Assembly (NCBI GenBank): GCA_034665745.1
Contig: JAXDJJ010000073.1
Span: forward strand, 1-28,894
Origin: JAXDJJ01 sp034665745
GTDB taxonomy: Bacteria > Actinomycetota > CADDZG01 > WHSQ01
Reading direction: 5' to 3'
Length of the DNA stretch: 28,894 bases
In this document: piece by piece, positions 7,162-13,779 of the stretch
How positions within the stretch are numbered: the first letter of the stretch is position 1
Layout: every line of letters begins with the position of its first letter
Translations under genes and position numbers: made by a program
The notes under the pieces: model-generated
Database searches by the model: none
What the model saw: only the letters and a program-made list of their open reading frames with translations
What the model was told of the DNA's origin: nothing

Positions 7162-7523
7162 CCGCTCCGGGCGCGCGGCATGTCCCACGGAGGGGGCGCG
7201 ACGGAGGCCGCCTGAACGGCGGCTCGCCTGCTCCTTCCGGGCGGATCGCACAAGGCCGCTCCATCAAGGAGCGATCCGCCCTCCAGAGCCCCTCCTTAGG
7301 GACACCCCGGACGCCCTGCGCTGTTACGACGCGCTGAACAGCCCGCAGGGCGTGGGTGCGCCCACCGGAGGGACTCTGAGGCGCTCGTTGCTCGTAAATG
7401 GATCAACAACGTGCAACGTGCGCCGAAGGAGCAGGGCCAGCCGCCGGTTAGGCGGCGCCCCGTCGCGCTCCCTCAGGGGGGCGACACCCACGACCGGAGG
7501 GCGGGCTCGAGCGCCCGGAGCGG
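7162..7523 (+). ncRNA. Candidate large structured noncoding RNA (no known family recognised)
   Basis: A perfect 13-bp helix joins CCGCTCCGGGCGC (7162-7174) to GCGCCCGGAGCGG (7511-7523). Inside it lie: GCCGCC/GGCGGC (7207-7212 with 7218-7223); GGGCGGATC/GATCCGCCC (7239-7247 with 7273-7281) carrying an inner GCTCC/GGAGC hairpin (7258-7272); a 14-bp interrupted helix (7280-7295 with 7367-7381) enclosing a long hairpin, 10 bp plus a 2-nt bulge plus 5 bp (7311-7353), and a GTGGG-TGCG-CCCAC hairpin (7352-7365); GCGCTCGTTGC/GCAACGTGCGC with one mismatch (7381-7391 with 7413-7423); GCCGCC/GGCGGC (7440-7456); and GTCGC/GCGAC (7462-7466 with 7481-7485). Some helices compete for one or two bases. CGTGGGTG (7351-7358) could alternatively pair with CACCCACG (7485-7492). 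The TGCG loop is a UNCG tetraloop only on the plus strand, which favours that orientation. No RNase P, tmRNA, SRP or riboswitch signature was found, and no obvious terminator follows. A palindromic repeat element is the main alternative. Confidence 0.6.
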
Positions 7524-7544
7524 GCCGGAGTGGGGCTGGGCCTC

Positions 7545-7620
7545 GGAAATTTTCCAGGAGGTGGCAGGAATGGGCCTAGATGTAGCGAACAGTAGTCATA
7601 CAACAGCAGAGAGTTATGAC
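7545..7620 (+). promoter_or_regulatory. Leader of the surface-protein gene: GGAAA-T-TTTCC repeat and GTCATA/TATGAC hairpin
   Basis: After the structured region the composition turns AT-richer. GGAAATTTTCC (7545-7555) is a perfect inverted repeat around one base and could be an operator. AGGAGG (7556-7561) lies eight bases before ATG 7570, which opens a frame that overlaps the real gene out of phase. GTCATA (7595-7600) pairs with TATGAC (7615-7620), placing a hairpin directly before the true ribosome binding site AAGGAG. No convincing promoter boxes could be assigned. Confidence 0.4.
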
Positions 7621-7633
7621 AAAGGAGACAAAA

Positions 7634-8662
7634 ATGGCACGCACTCAGATCAGGATCCGCAAGACCCGCAGGCCTCGCTTCTCCGCTCTCCTCAGCGCCC
7701 TCACGGTGCTGGCTTTGCTCGTTCTCATGGCGGTTCCTGCGTTCGCCTCGAGCGATCATGGCAACGGCAACGGCAAGGACAAGCACGAGGCCAAGAGCTC
7801 CGATCATGACGGTGATGCCGATTCGGATAGCTCTACCGCGTATACCGAGGACAGCGACACCAACGATGGTGGGACCCCGAACAACGTTTCAGACGACGGG
7901 GATAACCGTCATCCGTCCGGCAAGGACCGTTCGGTCGAGCACGGCAACTCCGGGAACCAGGGCAAGTCAGAGTCTGACCCCGACGGTGACTCCAACGGTG
8001 GAGCGGACAAGCCGAACGGCTCCGGTGGGCTGGACAAGGCCGACCAGGACGGCAACAACGGTTGTGGCAACGACGACGACTTCGAAGATGACAACAACGG
8101 CAACTGTGGTGGACACAAGAAGGACAAGTCCAAGGATCACGAAAGCGACAGCGATGATGACGACGACGAGACGACAACTGTCGACGACCACAAGGTCACG
8201 ATCTGCCACGCAACCGGCTCGGCAACGAACCCCTTCGTGATGATCACCCCGGCGGCTTCAGGTGTCTTCCACGGTCACCTTGGTCACCAGGATGGACGTG
8301 ACATCGTTCCGCCGTTCACCTACAACGGACAGACCTACTCTCAGAACTGGGACGACGAAGGTCAGGCCATGTTCAACAACGGTTGTGAAGCGCCAGCGGT
8401 TCTGCCTACGGTCGAGAAGAAGGTCTGCCCTGCAGATACCGACCACGCCGGTGAGCCGATGGCCAACCTGAACAACTGCGACGACAAGGTCGAGGGAAAG
8501 ATCATCGAGAAGTCGGCCCCGCAGGTTGCTCCTGCAGTCGAATCCGCTCCCGAGGGTGCGGTGCTTCCCTTCACCGGTGGTGCGATCGTCGGCTACCTCT
8601 TCGCCGCACTCGGCTTGATCGCAGCGGGCGTCGTCGCTCTGCGAGCCAAAGCCACTAACTAA
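7634..8662 (+). CDS. LPFTG-anchored acidic surface protein
   Basis: The 342-aa product starts at ATG 7634 behind AAGGAGA; an in-frame ATG at 7616 has no such site. An Arg-rich N-terminus and a hydrophobic core (18-36) ending in AFA form the signal peptide. Residues 40-185 are a very acidic, low-complexity region rich in D, S, N and G, probably disordered and able to bind calcium. Residues 187-251 form a compact domain beginning KVTICHATGS and ending in NNGC, rich in His and Cys, of a type I have seen in actinobacterial exported proteins but cannot name. The C-terminus has LPFTG (311-315), a membrane segment and a short basic tail, the layout of a sortase substrate. No sortase gene is in the window. 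A bidirectional terminator follows. Confidence 0.85.
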   Translation: MARTQIRIRKTRRPRFSALLSALTVLALLVLMAVPAFASSDHGNGNGKDKHEAKSSDHDGDADSDSSTAYTEDSDTNDGGTPNNVSDDGDNRHPSGKDRSVEHGNSGNQGKSESDPDGDSNGGADKPNGSGGLDKADQDGNNGCGNDDDFEDDNNGNCGGHKKDKSKDHESDSDDDDDETTTVDDHKVTICHATGSATNPFVMITPAASGVFHGHLGHQDGRDIVPPFTYNGQTYSQNWDDEGQAMFNNGCEAPAVLPTVEKKVCPADTDHAGEPMANLNNCDDKVEGKIIEKSAPQVAPAVESAPEGAVLPFTGGAIVGYLFAALGLIAAGVVALRAKATN

Positions 8663-8674
8663 CCAACACTCAAC

Positions 8675-8708
8675 AAAAAAGAGGGGCCGGGTGACCGGCC
8701 CCTCTTTC
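8675..8708. terminator. Bidirectional terminator
   Basis: GAGGGGCCGG (8681-8690) pairs with CCGGCCCCTC (8695-8704) around GTGA, flanked by a run of A on the left and T on the right. It serves the surface-protein gene on the plus strand and the M14 peptidase gene on the minus strand. Confidence 0.93.
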
Positions 8709-8722
8709 TGTTGTCCTCGGAT

Positions 8723-10765
8723 CTATTGCGGGTCGGTCGGTGCCGGCGCGGTGGATGCGGTATTCGTCCACTGCAGCATGTTCTGCAACAGGGTGTAGCC
8801 GGTGTAGGTAACTGCGTAGTTCTGGAGCCCGTACGGGTGGAAGAACGCCTCGCTCGGCTGCGGGAGCAACGCACCGAGGAAGCGGATGCGTCCCTCGCCA
8901 AGGGTCAGCTCGCCGTACGACGTCTGTCCGCCAGTGGTTCCGGTCGTCGTTCCTCCAGCGGCTTCCCACGCAGTCTTGGCGACGCGCCAGTTGGGGGCCT
9001 CGCCGGCGCCGTCCGGTATCCCGATCGGGATGACGTCGTAGGTCTGAGACGCGATGCCCCGAAGGTTCGCGTTCAGGGGATGGCTGCGGTCTGCCGGGAA
9101 GTCAACGTATCCGACGTTGCTCTTCTGCTTCGTTATCTGTTCAGAGGAGATACCTGGAACGATCTCGTCCAGGATCTGGGCGGCCGCGTCGGTGACCACC
9201 AGGTTCCCGCCGTTCTCGACGAACCCCTTCAGCAGGGCTGCCCACGCGCTCCTGTCCGTGCCCTCGGGCATGTCGTTGTCTGCCAGCACGATGGAGTCCA
9301 GGCCGTTCAGCAGCGTGGGATCGGCAAGCACCTCAGGCACACGGAGGGCCTGGAGGGGCTGGGTCGCGTACTTGTTGAGGTCCTCGAAGAACTTCATGCG
9401 GCTGACCTCATAGGACCCGAACTTGAAGTTCGAATCGACGCCGGCATCGTCGCCCGTGAACTGCGTCGGGATCGTGTCGTTGCCCGACCCGAATCCGTTC
9501 GCATCCTTGTCGGTCACGACGGCCGGGTCGTAGACGTACGCAGCCTTGCCTCCGACCTCATAAGTGAACGAGGGCGGGTCAACCGCGTCGCGCATCATCG
9601 TGTAGTTGATCGCGCGGGCGGAATCGACCCACATCTGGTTCAGCAGGTTCGGGTACGAGGCGAAGTTGTAAGGGTTGTTGGATGCCGTCATCTCGGTGGC
9701 GAAGCCCGTGCCTTCGACGACGCCCGGCGTGTTGTAGTAGTCGATGCCCGAGCCGGATGCCGAGTAGCCGAGGATGTCGTACAGCGTGCCCCACTCGTAA
9801 GGGCGCACCTGTCCATCGGTCAAGGTGTTGAGTTGTTGGAGGACACCGAGAACCCCGTACTCGGCCATTGCTCCTTCGATCCCATCCGCGAAGTGGGCCA
9901 GGCGCTCGGACTTCTGGTAGTCGAACTGGCCGACGATCTGCAGACCGGAAGCAGCGACCGGCTTGGCGCCTTGACCGTGGTTGTCGGTGCCGAGGTACCA
10001 GCCACGGTTGTCGGGATCGTCGGTCGCGTGCTGCGTATCTGCGTGCTCGAGGAACAGATCTCTGATGCCCTGGCCCTCAGGCTGGTCCAGGGTGCCGTTG
10101 GCCGACCGAAGGAACCCTTGCACCGGGAAGTTGCGGTTGAGGTCGCGGCCCCCGTTGTTCGCGCGGGTCGTGCTGACACCCGCGTCGTTGCGGCCATAGA
10201 AGTCACCGTTGACCCATCCGTCGGGGTTGCCGAACGTGAAGTGGACGATGAAGCGATCCATCGTCTTCTGGATGAAGCCCTGGGTGGCCATGAAGCGTGC
10301 GTCGACCATGTCCTCCATCACACGTGCCGCTCCCTCACGCCCTGCGGGCTCGTTCCCGTGGATCGAGTTGAGGATGAAGAGATGGCGCTTGTCCGACTCC
10401 GGGATGTTCTCGTTCGTCAGTTCGATGTCGTAGATCGGGTGGCCACTGGCCGAATGACCCAGGGTCTCGATGTTGATCCGGTCGCGGTGCTGATCCTCGA
10501 GCAGGAAGATCCCGCACTCGAAGTCGCTGAAGGTAAGGAACGTTGCGCTGAGCTGAGGCTCGGGGAAGACCCGGCCGTCGGGCGTGAGATCGGCCGCGGC
10601 GCACTTGACCGGGCCTCCGCGCGCCAGGCCCACACCCCAGAGTGGCGTTCCCGTGTTCGGAGCCAAGGTGTCGCGCACGATCGGAAGCGCGCCGATGGCG
10701 GCCGGCGCGATCGTCGCCACCAGTACCCCAGCCAACGCGGCGGCAAAGAACCTGCGAAGTCTCAT
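8723..10765 (-). CDS. Secreted M14 zinc carboxypeptidase with C-terminal GATase-like module
   Basis: The 680-aa product starts at ATG 10765 (MRLRRFFAAA) with a signal peptide; the frame extends 17 codons further but without a signal-like start. M14 elements are the zinc ligands H136 and E139 in IHGNEPAG, N210-R211 in GGRDLNRNF, the third ligand H263 in TDNHGQG, and the likely catalytic E358 in ATEMTAS. These residues predict hydrolysis of C-terminal amino acids from peptides outside the cell. Residues after about 380 form a second domain with VENGGNLVVTDAAAQIL, resembling a class I amidotransferase-like or ThuA-like fold, ending in the segment GRIRFLGALLPQPSEAFFHP. The same two-part plan recurs in the gene at 20026-22683, so the two are paralogues. 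GGGGGA lies a few bases before the ATG as a weak ribosome binding site. Confidence 0.9.
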   Translation of the reverse strand: MRLRRFFAAALAGVLVATIAPAAIGALPIVRDTLAPNTGTPLWGVGLARGGPVKCAAADLTPDGRVFPEPQLSATFLTFSDFECGIFLLEDQHRDRINIETLGHSASGHPIYDIELTNENIPESDKRHLFILNSIHGNEPAGREGAARVMEDMVDARFMATQGFIQKTMDRFIVHFTFGNPDGWVNGDFYGRNDAGVSTTRANNGGRDLNRNFPVQGFLRSANGTLDQPEGQGIRDLFLEHADTQHATDDPDNRGWYLGTDNHGQGAKPVAASGLQIVGQFDYQKSERLAHFADGIEGAMAEYGVLGVLQQLNTLTDGQVRPYEWGTLYDILGYSASGSGIDYYNTPGVVEGTGFATEMTASNNPYNFASYPNLLNQMWVDSARAINYTMMRDAVDPPSFTYEVGGKAAYVYDPAVVTDKDANGFGSGNDTIPTQFTGDDAGVDSNFKFGSYEVSRMKFFEDLNKYATQPLQALRVPEVLADPTLLNGLDSIVLADNDMPEGTDRSAWAALLKGFVENGGNLVVTDAAAQILDEIVPGISSEQITKQKSNVGYVDFPADRSHPLNANLRGIASQTYDVIPIGIPDGAGEAPNWRVAKTAWEAAGGTTTGTTGGQTSYGELTLGEGRIRFLGALLPQPSEAFFHPYGLQNYAVTYTGYTLLQNMLQWTNTASTAPAPTDPQ

Positions 10766-10846
10766 AGATCCCCCAGAGCTAGATATGTCGAGTAGCTCTG
10801 CGGTTCGCCGGCTCACGAGGAGGGCCCTTTGTGCATATGCACCACC

Positions 10847-10881
10847 AAAAAAGAGAAGGGGCCAGGCCCGGCCCCTTCTCT
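10847..10881 (-). terminator. Rho-independent terminator of the nuclease gene
   Basis: AGAGAAGGGGCC (10852-10863) pairs with GGCCCCTTCTCT (10870-10881) around a six-base loop. Read on the minus strand the hairpin is followed by six T, so it terminates the gene at 10936-11733. Confidence 0.92.
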
Positions 10882-10935
10882 CGTCCTAAAGCGGCGACTC
10901 TTGGCACTTCCCCCTGCACGTACAGCTAGTGGTTC

Positions 10936-11733
10936 TCAGTTCTCCAGATCTGGTTGGTCGACCCTGGACTCCGCCCACGCGGGGCACTGGTTCTGGAACG
11001 AACAGCTCATGCAGTAGGGCGACGGCCGGGTGCGCCAGTCGTCCTGCGCAACGGCCCGCTTGATCGCCCTCGCCAGCTCTTTCATCTGTCGCTCGAACGC
11101 GATCAGCATCCGCTCGTTCGGGTTCAACGTGAGGACCGCCGGATCAGCGAGGTAAACGAGACGGATCTCTTTGGGGATGACGCCGAAGGCGCGCCAGCAA
11201 ACAAGTGCGTAGAAGCGCAACCCGAAGAAGGCAGCGAGCTCGCGCGATTCACCCGGAAGGCGACCGGTCTTGTAGTCGGTCAGGACCCACGAGCCATCGG
11301 GCCGCTCTTCCAACCGGTCGATGATCCCTCTGAGGTGAACATCGGTGAGTTCGTATTCGACCCACCACTCGAGTTGGCTGGCCGAGAGCCCTCGGGGGTC
11401 TTCGAGCTTGAAGTAGTTGCGCAGCAGGCTCCGGCTCTGGTCGAGCCAGGCCTCTTCCTCCGGCGTTCCAAGGCCGAGGGGGCGGAACTCAGGGTCTTGG
11501 CGGACCTGTTCCCACAACGCATCGAGAAGCTCTTCGGCCCTCGATGGGGTGCGGGTGGGAGGAGCCTCGGCGAACAGGCGCTCGAGCACCGCGTGGACAA
11601 GCGACCCGCGTGCGGCGGCGCTCGAAACGGGCTCGGGCTGGCGATCGATCGCCCGGTACTTGAACAGCTGAGGACAGCTCTTGAAGTCCGTGGCGCTCGA
11701 GGGCGACAAGCGCAGTAGCGCTTCCTGCTCCAT
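10936..11733 (-). CDS. RecB/AddB-like PD-(D/E)XK nuclease with iron-sulfur cluster motif
   Basis: This 265-aa protein matches the stand-alone RecB-family nuclease domain (PDDEXK_1). In order: LSPSSATDFKSCPQLFKYR (9-27), H47 in RGSLVHAVLERL, D139 in RGIIDRLEE, D153 and K155 in LTDYKTG, and a Q/Y-like helix LRFYALVCW (172-180). Four cysteines, C20 and C241-x2-C244-x5-C250, fit the 4Fe-4S clasp found in AddB, Cas4 and related nucleases. It probably cuts single-stranded ends in DNA repair; no helicase or cas gene adjoins it, so a Cas4 role is not supported. Translation is probably leaderless: TAGGGT then six bases then ATG. Confidence 0.88.
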   Translation of the reverse strand: MEQEALLRLSPSSATDFKSCPQLFKYRAIDRQPEPVSSAAARGSLVHAVLERLFAEAPPTRTPSRAEELLDALWEQVRQDPEFRPLGLGTPEEEAWLDQSRSLLRNYFKLEDPRGLSASQLEWWVEYELTDVHLRGIIDRLEERPDGSWVLTDYKTGRLPGESRELAAFFGLRFYALVCWRAFGVIPKEIRLVYLADPAVLTLNPNERMLIAFERQMKELARAIKRAVAQDDWRTRPSPYCMSCSFQNQCPAWAESRVDQPDLEN

Positions 11734-11739
11734 GCCGAA

Positions 11740-11745
11740 ACCCTA
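11740..11745 (-). promoter_or_regulatory. TAGGGT -10 box, leaderless start of the nuclease gene
   Basis: On the minus strand TAGGGT is followed by TTCGGC and the ATG at 11733, the same box and spacing as before the enoyl-CoA hydratase gene. Confidence 0.6.
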
Positions 11746-11797
11746 GGGGGCCACCCCCCCCAAAGCGCGGATTTAGGCAGCTAGTGCTTAGAGGTTC

Positions 11798-12598
11798 CTA
11801 GAGAGATCCGAGGAACTCCGCAAGGGCTCCGTTGAACGCCTCAGGGGCCTCGAGGTTCGAGAGGTGTCCCGACTCTGGGATCACGACGAGCTTCGATCCC
11901 GAGATGCCTTTGTTAAGAGCCTCAGCTGCAGCGACCGGAGTAACTCCGTCGTTCTCGCCGACGATTATCAATGTCGGTACGTCGATCTGGGACAGCTCGC
12001 CGGTGGAGTCAGGTCGCTTCTTCATCGCTTCCAGGGCGCCGATGAATCCTGCCGGTGGGTTGGCCGCCATCATCTTCTTCGTCGCCTCGACGACATCGGG
12101 CTTCTTCTCGCGGGTCGGCTCGCCGAGAAGCGCGCCGCTCAGGCCCTCGATGAGGCCGGCGGTTCCCTCTGCCCGTACCTGGGCCTGTTGGTTCGTCCGC
12201 TTCTCGATGCCCTCCGGCGGGTCGGCCTCGGCTTTGGTGTCGGCAAGAACGAGAGAAGACACGCGGTCGCGGTGACGACGGAGGAACGCGAACGAGATGT
12301 AGCCACCCATCGATAGGCCGGCGAGAACAACTTTGTCCAAGCCGAGCTCGTCGAGGATCGCAGCAGCGTCGTCGGCGAACGAGTCCATCGAATAGGCGGA
12401 CTCATCCTCGGGGGCCGTCGATGCGCCGAAGCCCATGAGGTCGGGAGCGATGAACCGGAAGCGGTCCGACAGGGACTCTGCCTGGCCGGCCCACTGGGCT
12501 GAGTTCAACGGGAATGCGTGGAGTAGCAGCACTGGGGCACCGCTGCCACCGGAGTCGGTGAAGTTGACGGTACGAGAGTCGCGTGTGATCGACGGCAT
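11798..12598 (-). CDS. Alpha/beta hydrolase
   Basis: The 266-aa product is a cytosolic alpha/beta hydrolase. The catalytic triad is visible as S96 in AGLSMGG, D217 in GENDGVTP and H245 in PESGHLSN. The oxyanion region is LLHAFPLNS (25-33). The closest recognisable relatives are small esterases, 3-oxoadipate enol-lactonases (PcaD) and related C-C hydrolases, but no catabolic neighbours support a specific substrate. The start at ATG 12598 (MPSITRDSRT) follows a strong GGAGG; an upstream in-frame start would add 17 unconserved residues. It has its own untranslated leader after the terminator at 12651-12682. Confidence 0.88.
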   Translation of the reverse strand: MPSITRDSRTVNFTDSGGSGAPVLLLHAFPLNSAQWAGQAESLSDRFRFIAPDLMGFGASTAPEDESAYSMDSFADDAAAILDELGLDKVVLAGLSMGGYISFAFLRRHRDRVSSLVLADTKAEADPPEGIEKRTNQQAQVRAEGTAGLIEGLSGALLGEPTREKKPDVVEATKKMMAANPPAGFIGALEAMKKRPDSTGELSQIDVPTLIIVGENDGVTPVAAAEALNKGISGSKLVVIPESGHLSNLEAPEAFNGALAEFLGSL

Positions 12599-12650
12599 CG
12601 GGGCCTCCTGATAGGGGACTGAGTGAAGGAGCCCCGATGGTAAACGCACA

Positions 12651-12682
12651 AAAGAAGAGGCCCCCGCCGAAGCGGGGGCCTC
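12651..12682 (-). terminator. Rho-independent terminator with TTCG loop
   Basis: On the minus strand GAGGCCCCCGC, loop TTCG, GCGGGGGCCTC is followed by TTCTTTT. It terminates the small membrane-protein gene at 12704-13003. Confidence 0.93.
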
Positions 12683-12703
12683 TGGAGAAGCTTTCGAAGC
12701 TAG

Positions 12704-13003
12704 TTACGCAGCCCTGCGGAGCGAGCGGGTTCCGAGGATCTCGGAAACGTGCTCGAACACCTTCGGGGTGGCGTAGCCGGCGGCGGCGAGCATCAGGCCT
12801 GTGCCGACGTAACCGACGGTCTCGCTGCGTACCGGGATGTCCCAGCTTGCGAACAACGAGAACTCGAGGCCCCAGCAAACGACGGCGCCCAGAGCGATCG
12901 TGAGAAGCGACTGGATCTTCGTAAGGTCGACGTACTCGTTGAGCATGTCGATGACCTTGAACACACCGATCCCGAGCAGAACCACGATTGCGAACTCGTA
13001 CAT
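12704..13003 (-). CDS. Small membrane protein of unknown function (99 aa)
   Basis: Three hydrophobic segments are visible, at about residues 4-20, 31-51 and 62-79, with a short basic C-terminus (SLRRAA). GAGGGGGAAA lies about eight bases before the ATG, a good ribosome binding site, and a strong terminator follows the stop, so it is a real transcription unit. No family was recognised; size and topology resemble holin-like or accessory membrane proteins but no lysis genes are near. Confidence 0.75.
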   Translation of the reverse strand: MYEFAIVVLLGIGVFKVIDMLNEYVDLTKIQSLLTIALGAVVCWGLEFSLFASWDIPVRSETVGYVGTGLMLAAAGYATPKVFEHVSEILGTRSLRRAA

Positions 13004-13102
13004 TGGGTTTCCCCCTCATCTACTTGGACGGCCATTCCGTCCGAGCGAGGGTTTGGACGCAGCATGTGGTTCCCGGGTTACAGGGATGTGTTTCTTGACT
13101 CG

Positions 13103-13522
13103 CTAGTCCAGGTCTGAGTACAGGCCTGCAGTGACCCCGAACAGCACCGCATCGAGCAGGGCCGCGGCCGCATATCCACGCTTGCGAGTAGACACAAATC
13201 GGTACAGAAAGGCCGACGACGACACCGCCTTCGCCACGAGCAAAGCTGGGATCAGGTTCGATTTCTCCGATGGGCTCCGGCCGGCCTCGATCGCGAGGGC
13301 GGCGATGGTCGCCATATAAGCCGAGGCAAGAGCGTTATAGAAGCCGGGTTCCTCGTCCTCCATGCGATCTATGTCTGGGGTGGGCACGTAAGAATTGAGG
13401 CTCCTCGTGGCGGCCCAGGGCCGCACGAGGAAGTCGACCGCTCCGGCGGCGTAGATCCCACCGGTCGCCAGCAGCCACAGACCGAGCCGGCGTTCGCTGC
13501 GGGACCTCGATCCTTGGGACAT
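13103..13522 (-). CDS. Membrane protein of unknown function (139 aa)
   Basis: After a basic N-terminus (residues 1-12) there are about four hydrophobic segments, at 13-32, 63-80, 88-104 and 115-134. No catalytic motif is visible and no family was recognised. The ATG at 13522 lacks a strong Shine-Dalgarno sequence; TAACTT nine bases upstream may be a -10 element. It precedes the 99-aa membrane protein on the same strand with 99 bp between them and could share its transcript. Confidence 0.65.
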   Translation of the reverse strand: MSQGSRSRSERRLGLWLLATGGIYAAGAVDFLVRPWAATRSLNSYVPTPDIDRMEDEEPGFYNALASAYMATIAALAIEAGRSPSEKSNLIPALLVAKAVSSSAFLYRFVSTRKRGYAAAALLDAVLFGVTAGLYSDLD

Positions 13523-13779
13523 GTACGGAGAAAGTTAGCCCGTTTGGACTATTCCCGTGGACGGGGCTCGAACCTCACACTTCGGGCAGGGCGGGGGTCC
13601 AGTCGCATTCGCCGCCGCAGCCATCCGACACACTGCCCGCGTGTCGGAGACTCCCGCCCCCTTTTTCTCTTTTCGCTCTCTCTTGTCCTTTTTGGGTATT
13701 TCGGTCCGAAAGGGCCAGGAATGTCGTCCCGGCCGTCTAACCACTCTGGGTTACCTCAATCGGCGTGGGAGAGACCTCT
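13523..13779. other. Divergent intergenic region with inverted repeats and a pyrimidine-rich tract
   Basis: The 257 bp between two divergent genes hold an 8-bp inverted repeat TCCGACAC/GTGTCGGA (13624-13631 with 13641-13648), a pyrimidine-rich run at about 13650-13695, and GGCCAGGA/TCCCGGCC (13714-13721 with 13726-13733), which pairs fully only as minus-strand RNA through a G-U. CGTCTAA at 13734-13740 resembles an ECF -10 element for the plus-strand gene, but no well-spaced -35 was found. Confidence 0.35.

Noticed and set aside
7162..7523. RNase P RNA or tmRNA as identity of the structured region
   Set aside because: The universally conserved RNase P segments such as GAGGAAAGTCC and ACAGA, and the tmRNA ends with tRNA-like T-arm, are absent on both strands.
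7352..7579. 75-codon frame within the structured region
   Set aside because: It crosses several RNA helices, has no ribosome site, and its Arg/Gly/Ala-rich sequence reflects base composition.
8711..10795. A 694-codon open frame on the plus strand opposite the M14 peptidase gene
   Set aside because: It lies wholly antisense to a gene with clear M14 motifs and a signal peptide, and its Val/Arg/Gly-rich sequence shows no domain. Long antisense frames are common at this GC content.
10936..11733. Cas4 and hence a CRISPR locus
   Set aside because: The iron-sulfur RecB-like nuclease pattern is shared with AddB-type repair nucleases, and no cas genes or repeat arrays are present.
13555..13585. GGCTCGAACC resembling a tRNA T-loop on the minus strand
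   Set aside because: The five-base T-stem does not pair (ACGGG against CCTCA), and no acceptor stem, D-arm or seven-base anticodon loop is found at proper spacing.
13535..13744. 69-codon minus-strand frame ending in CPKCEVRAPSTG
   Set aside because: Only one CxxC pair, a highly biased Lys/Arg-rich middle from the pyrimidine-rich tract, and no good ribosome site; probably not coding.
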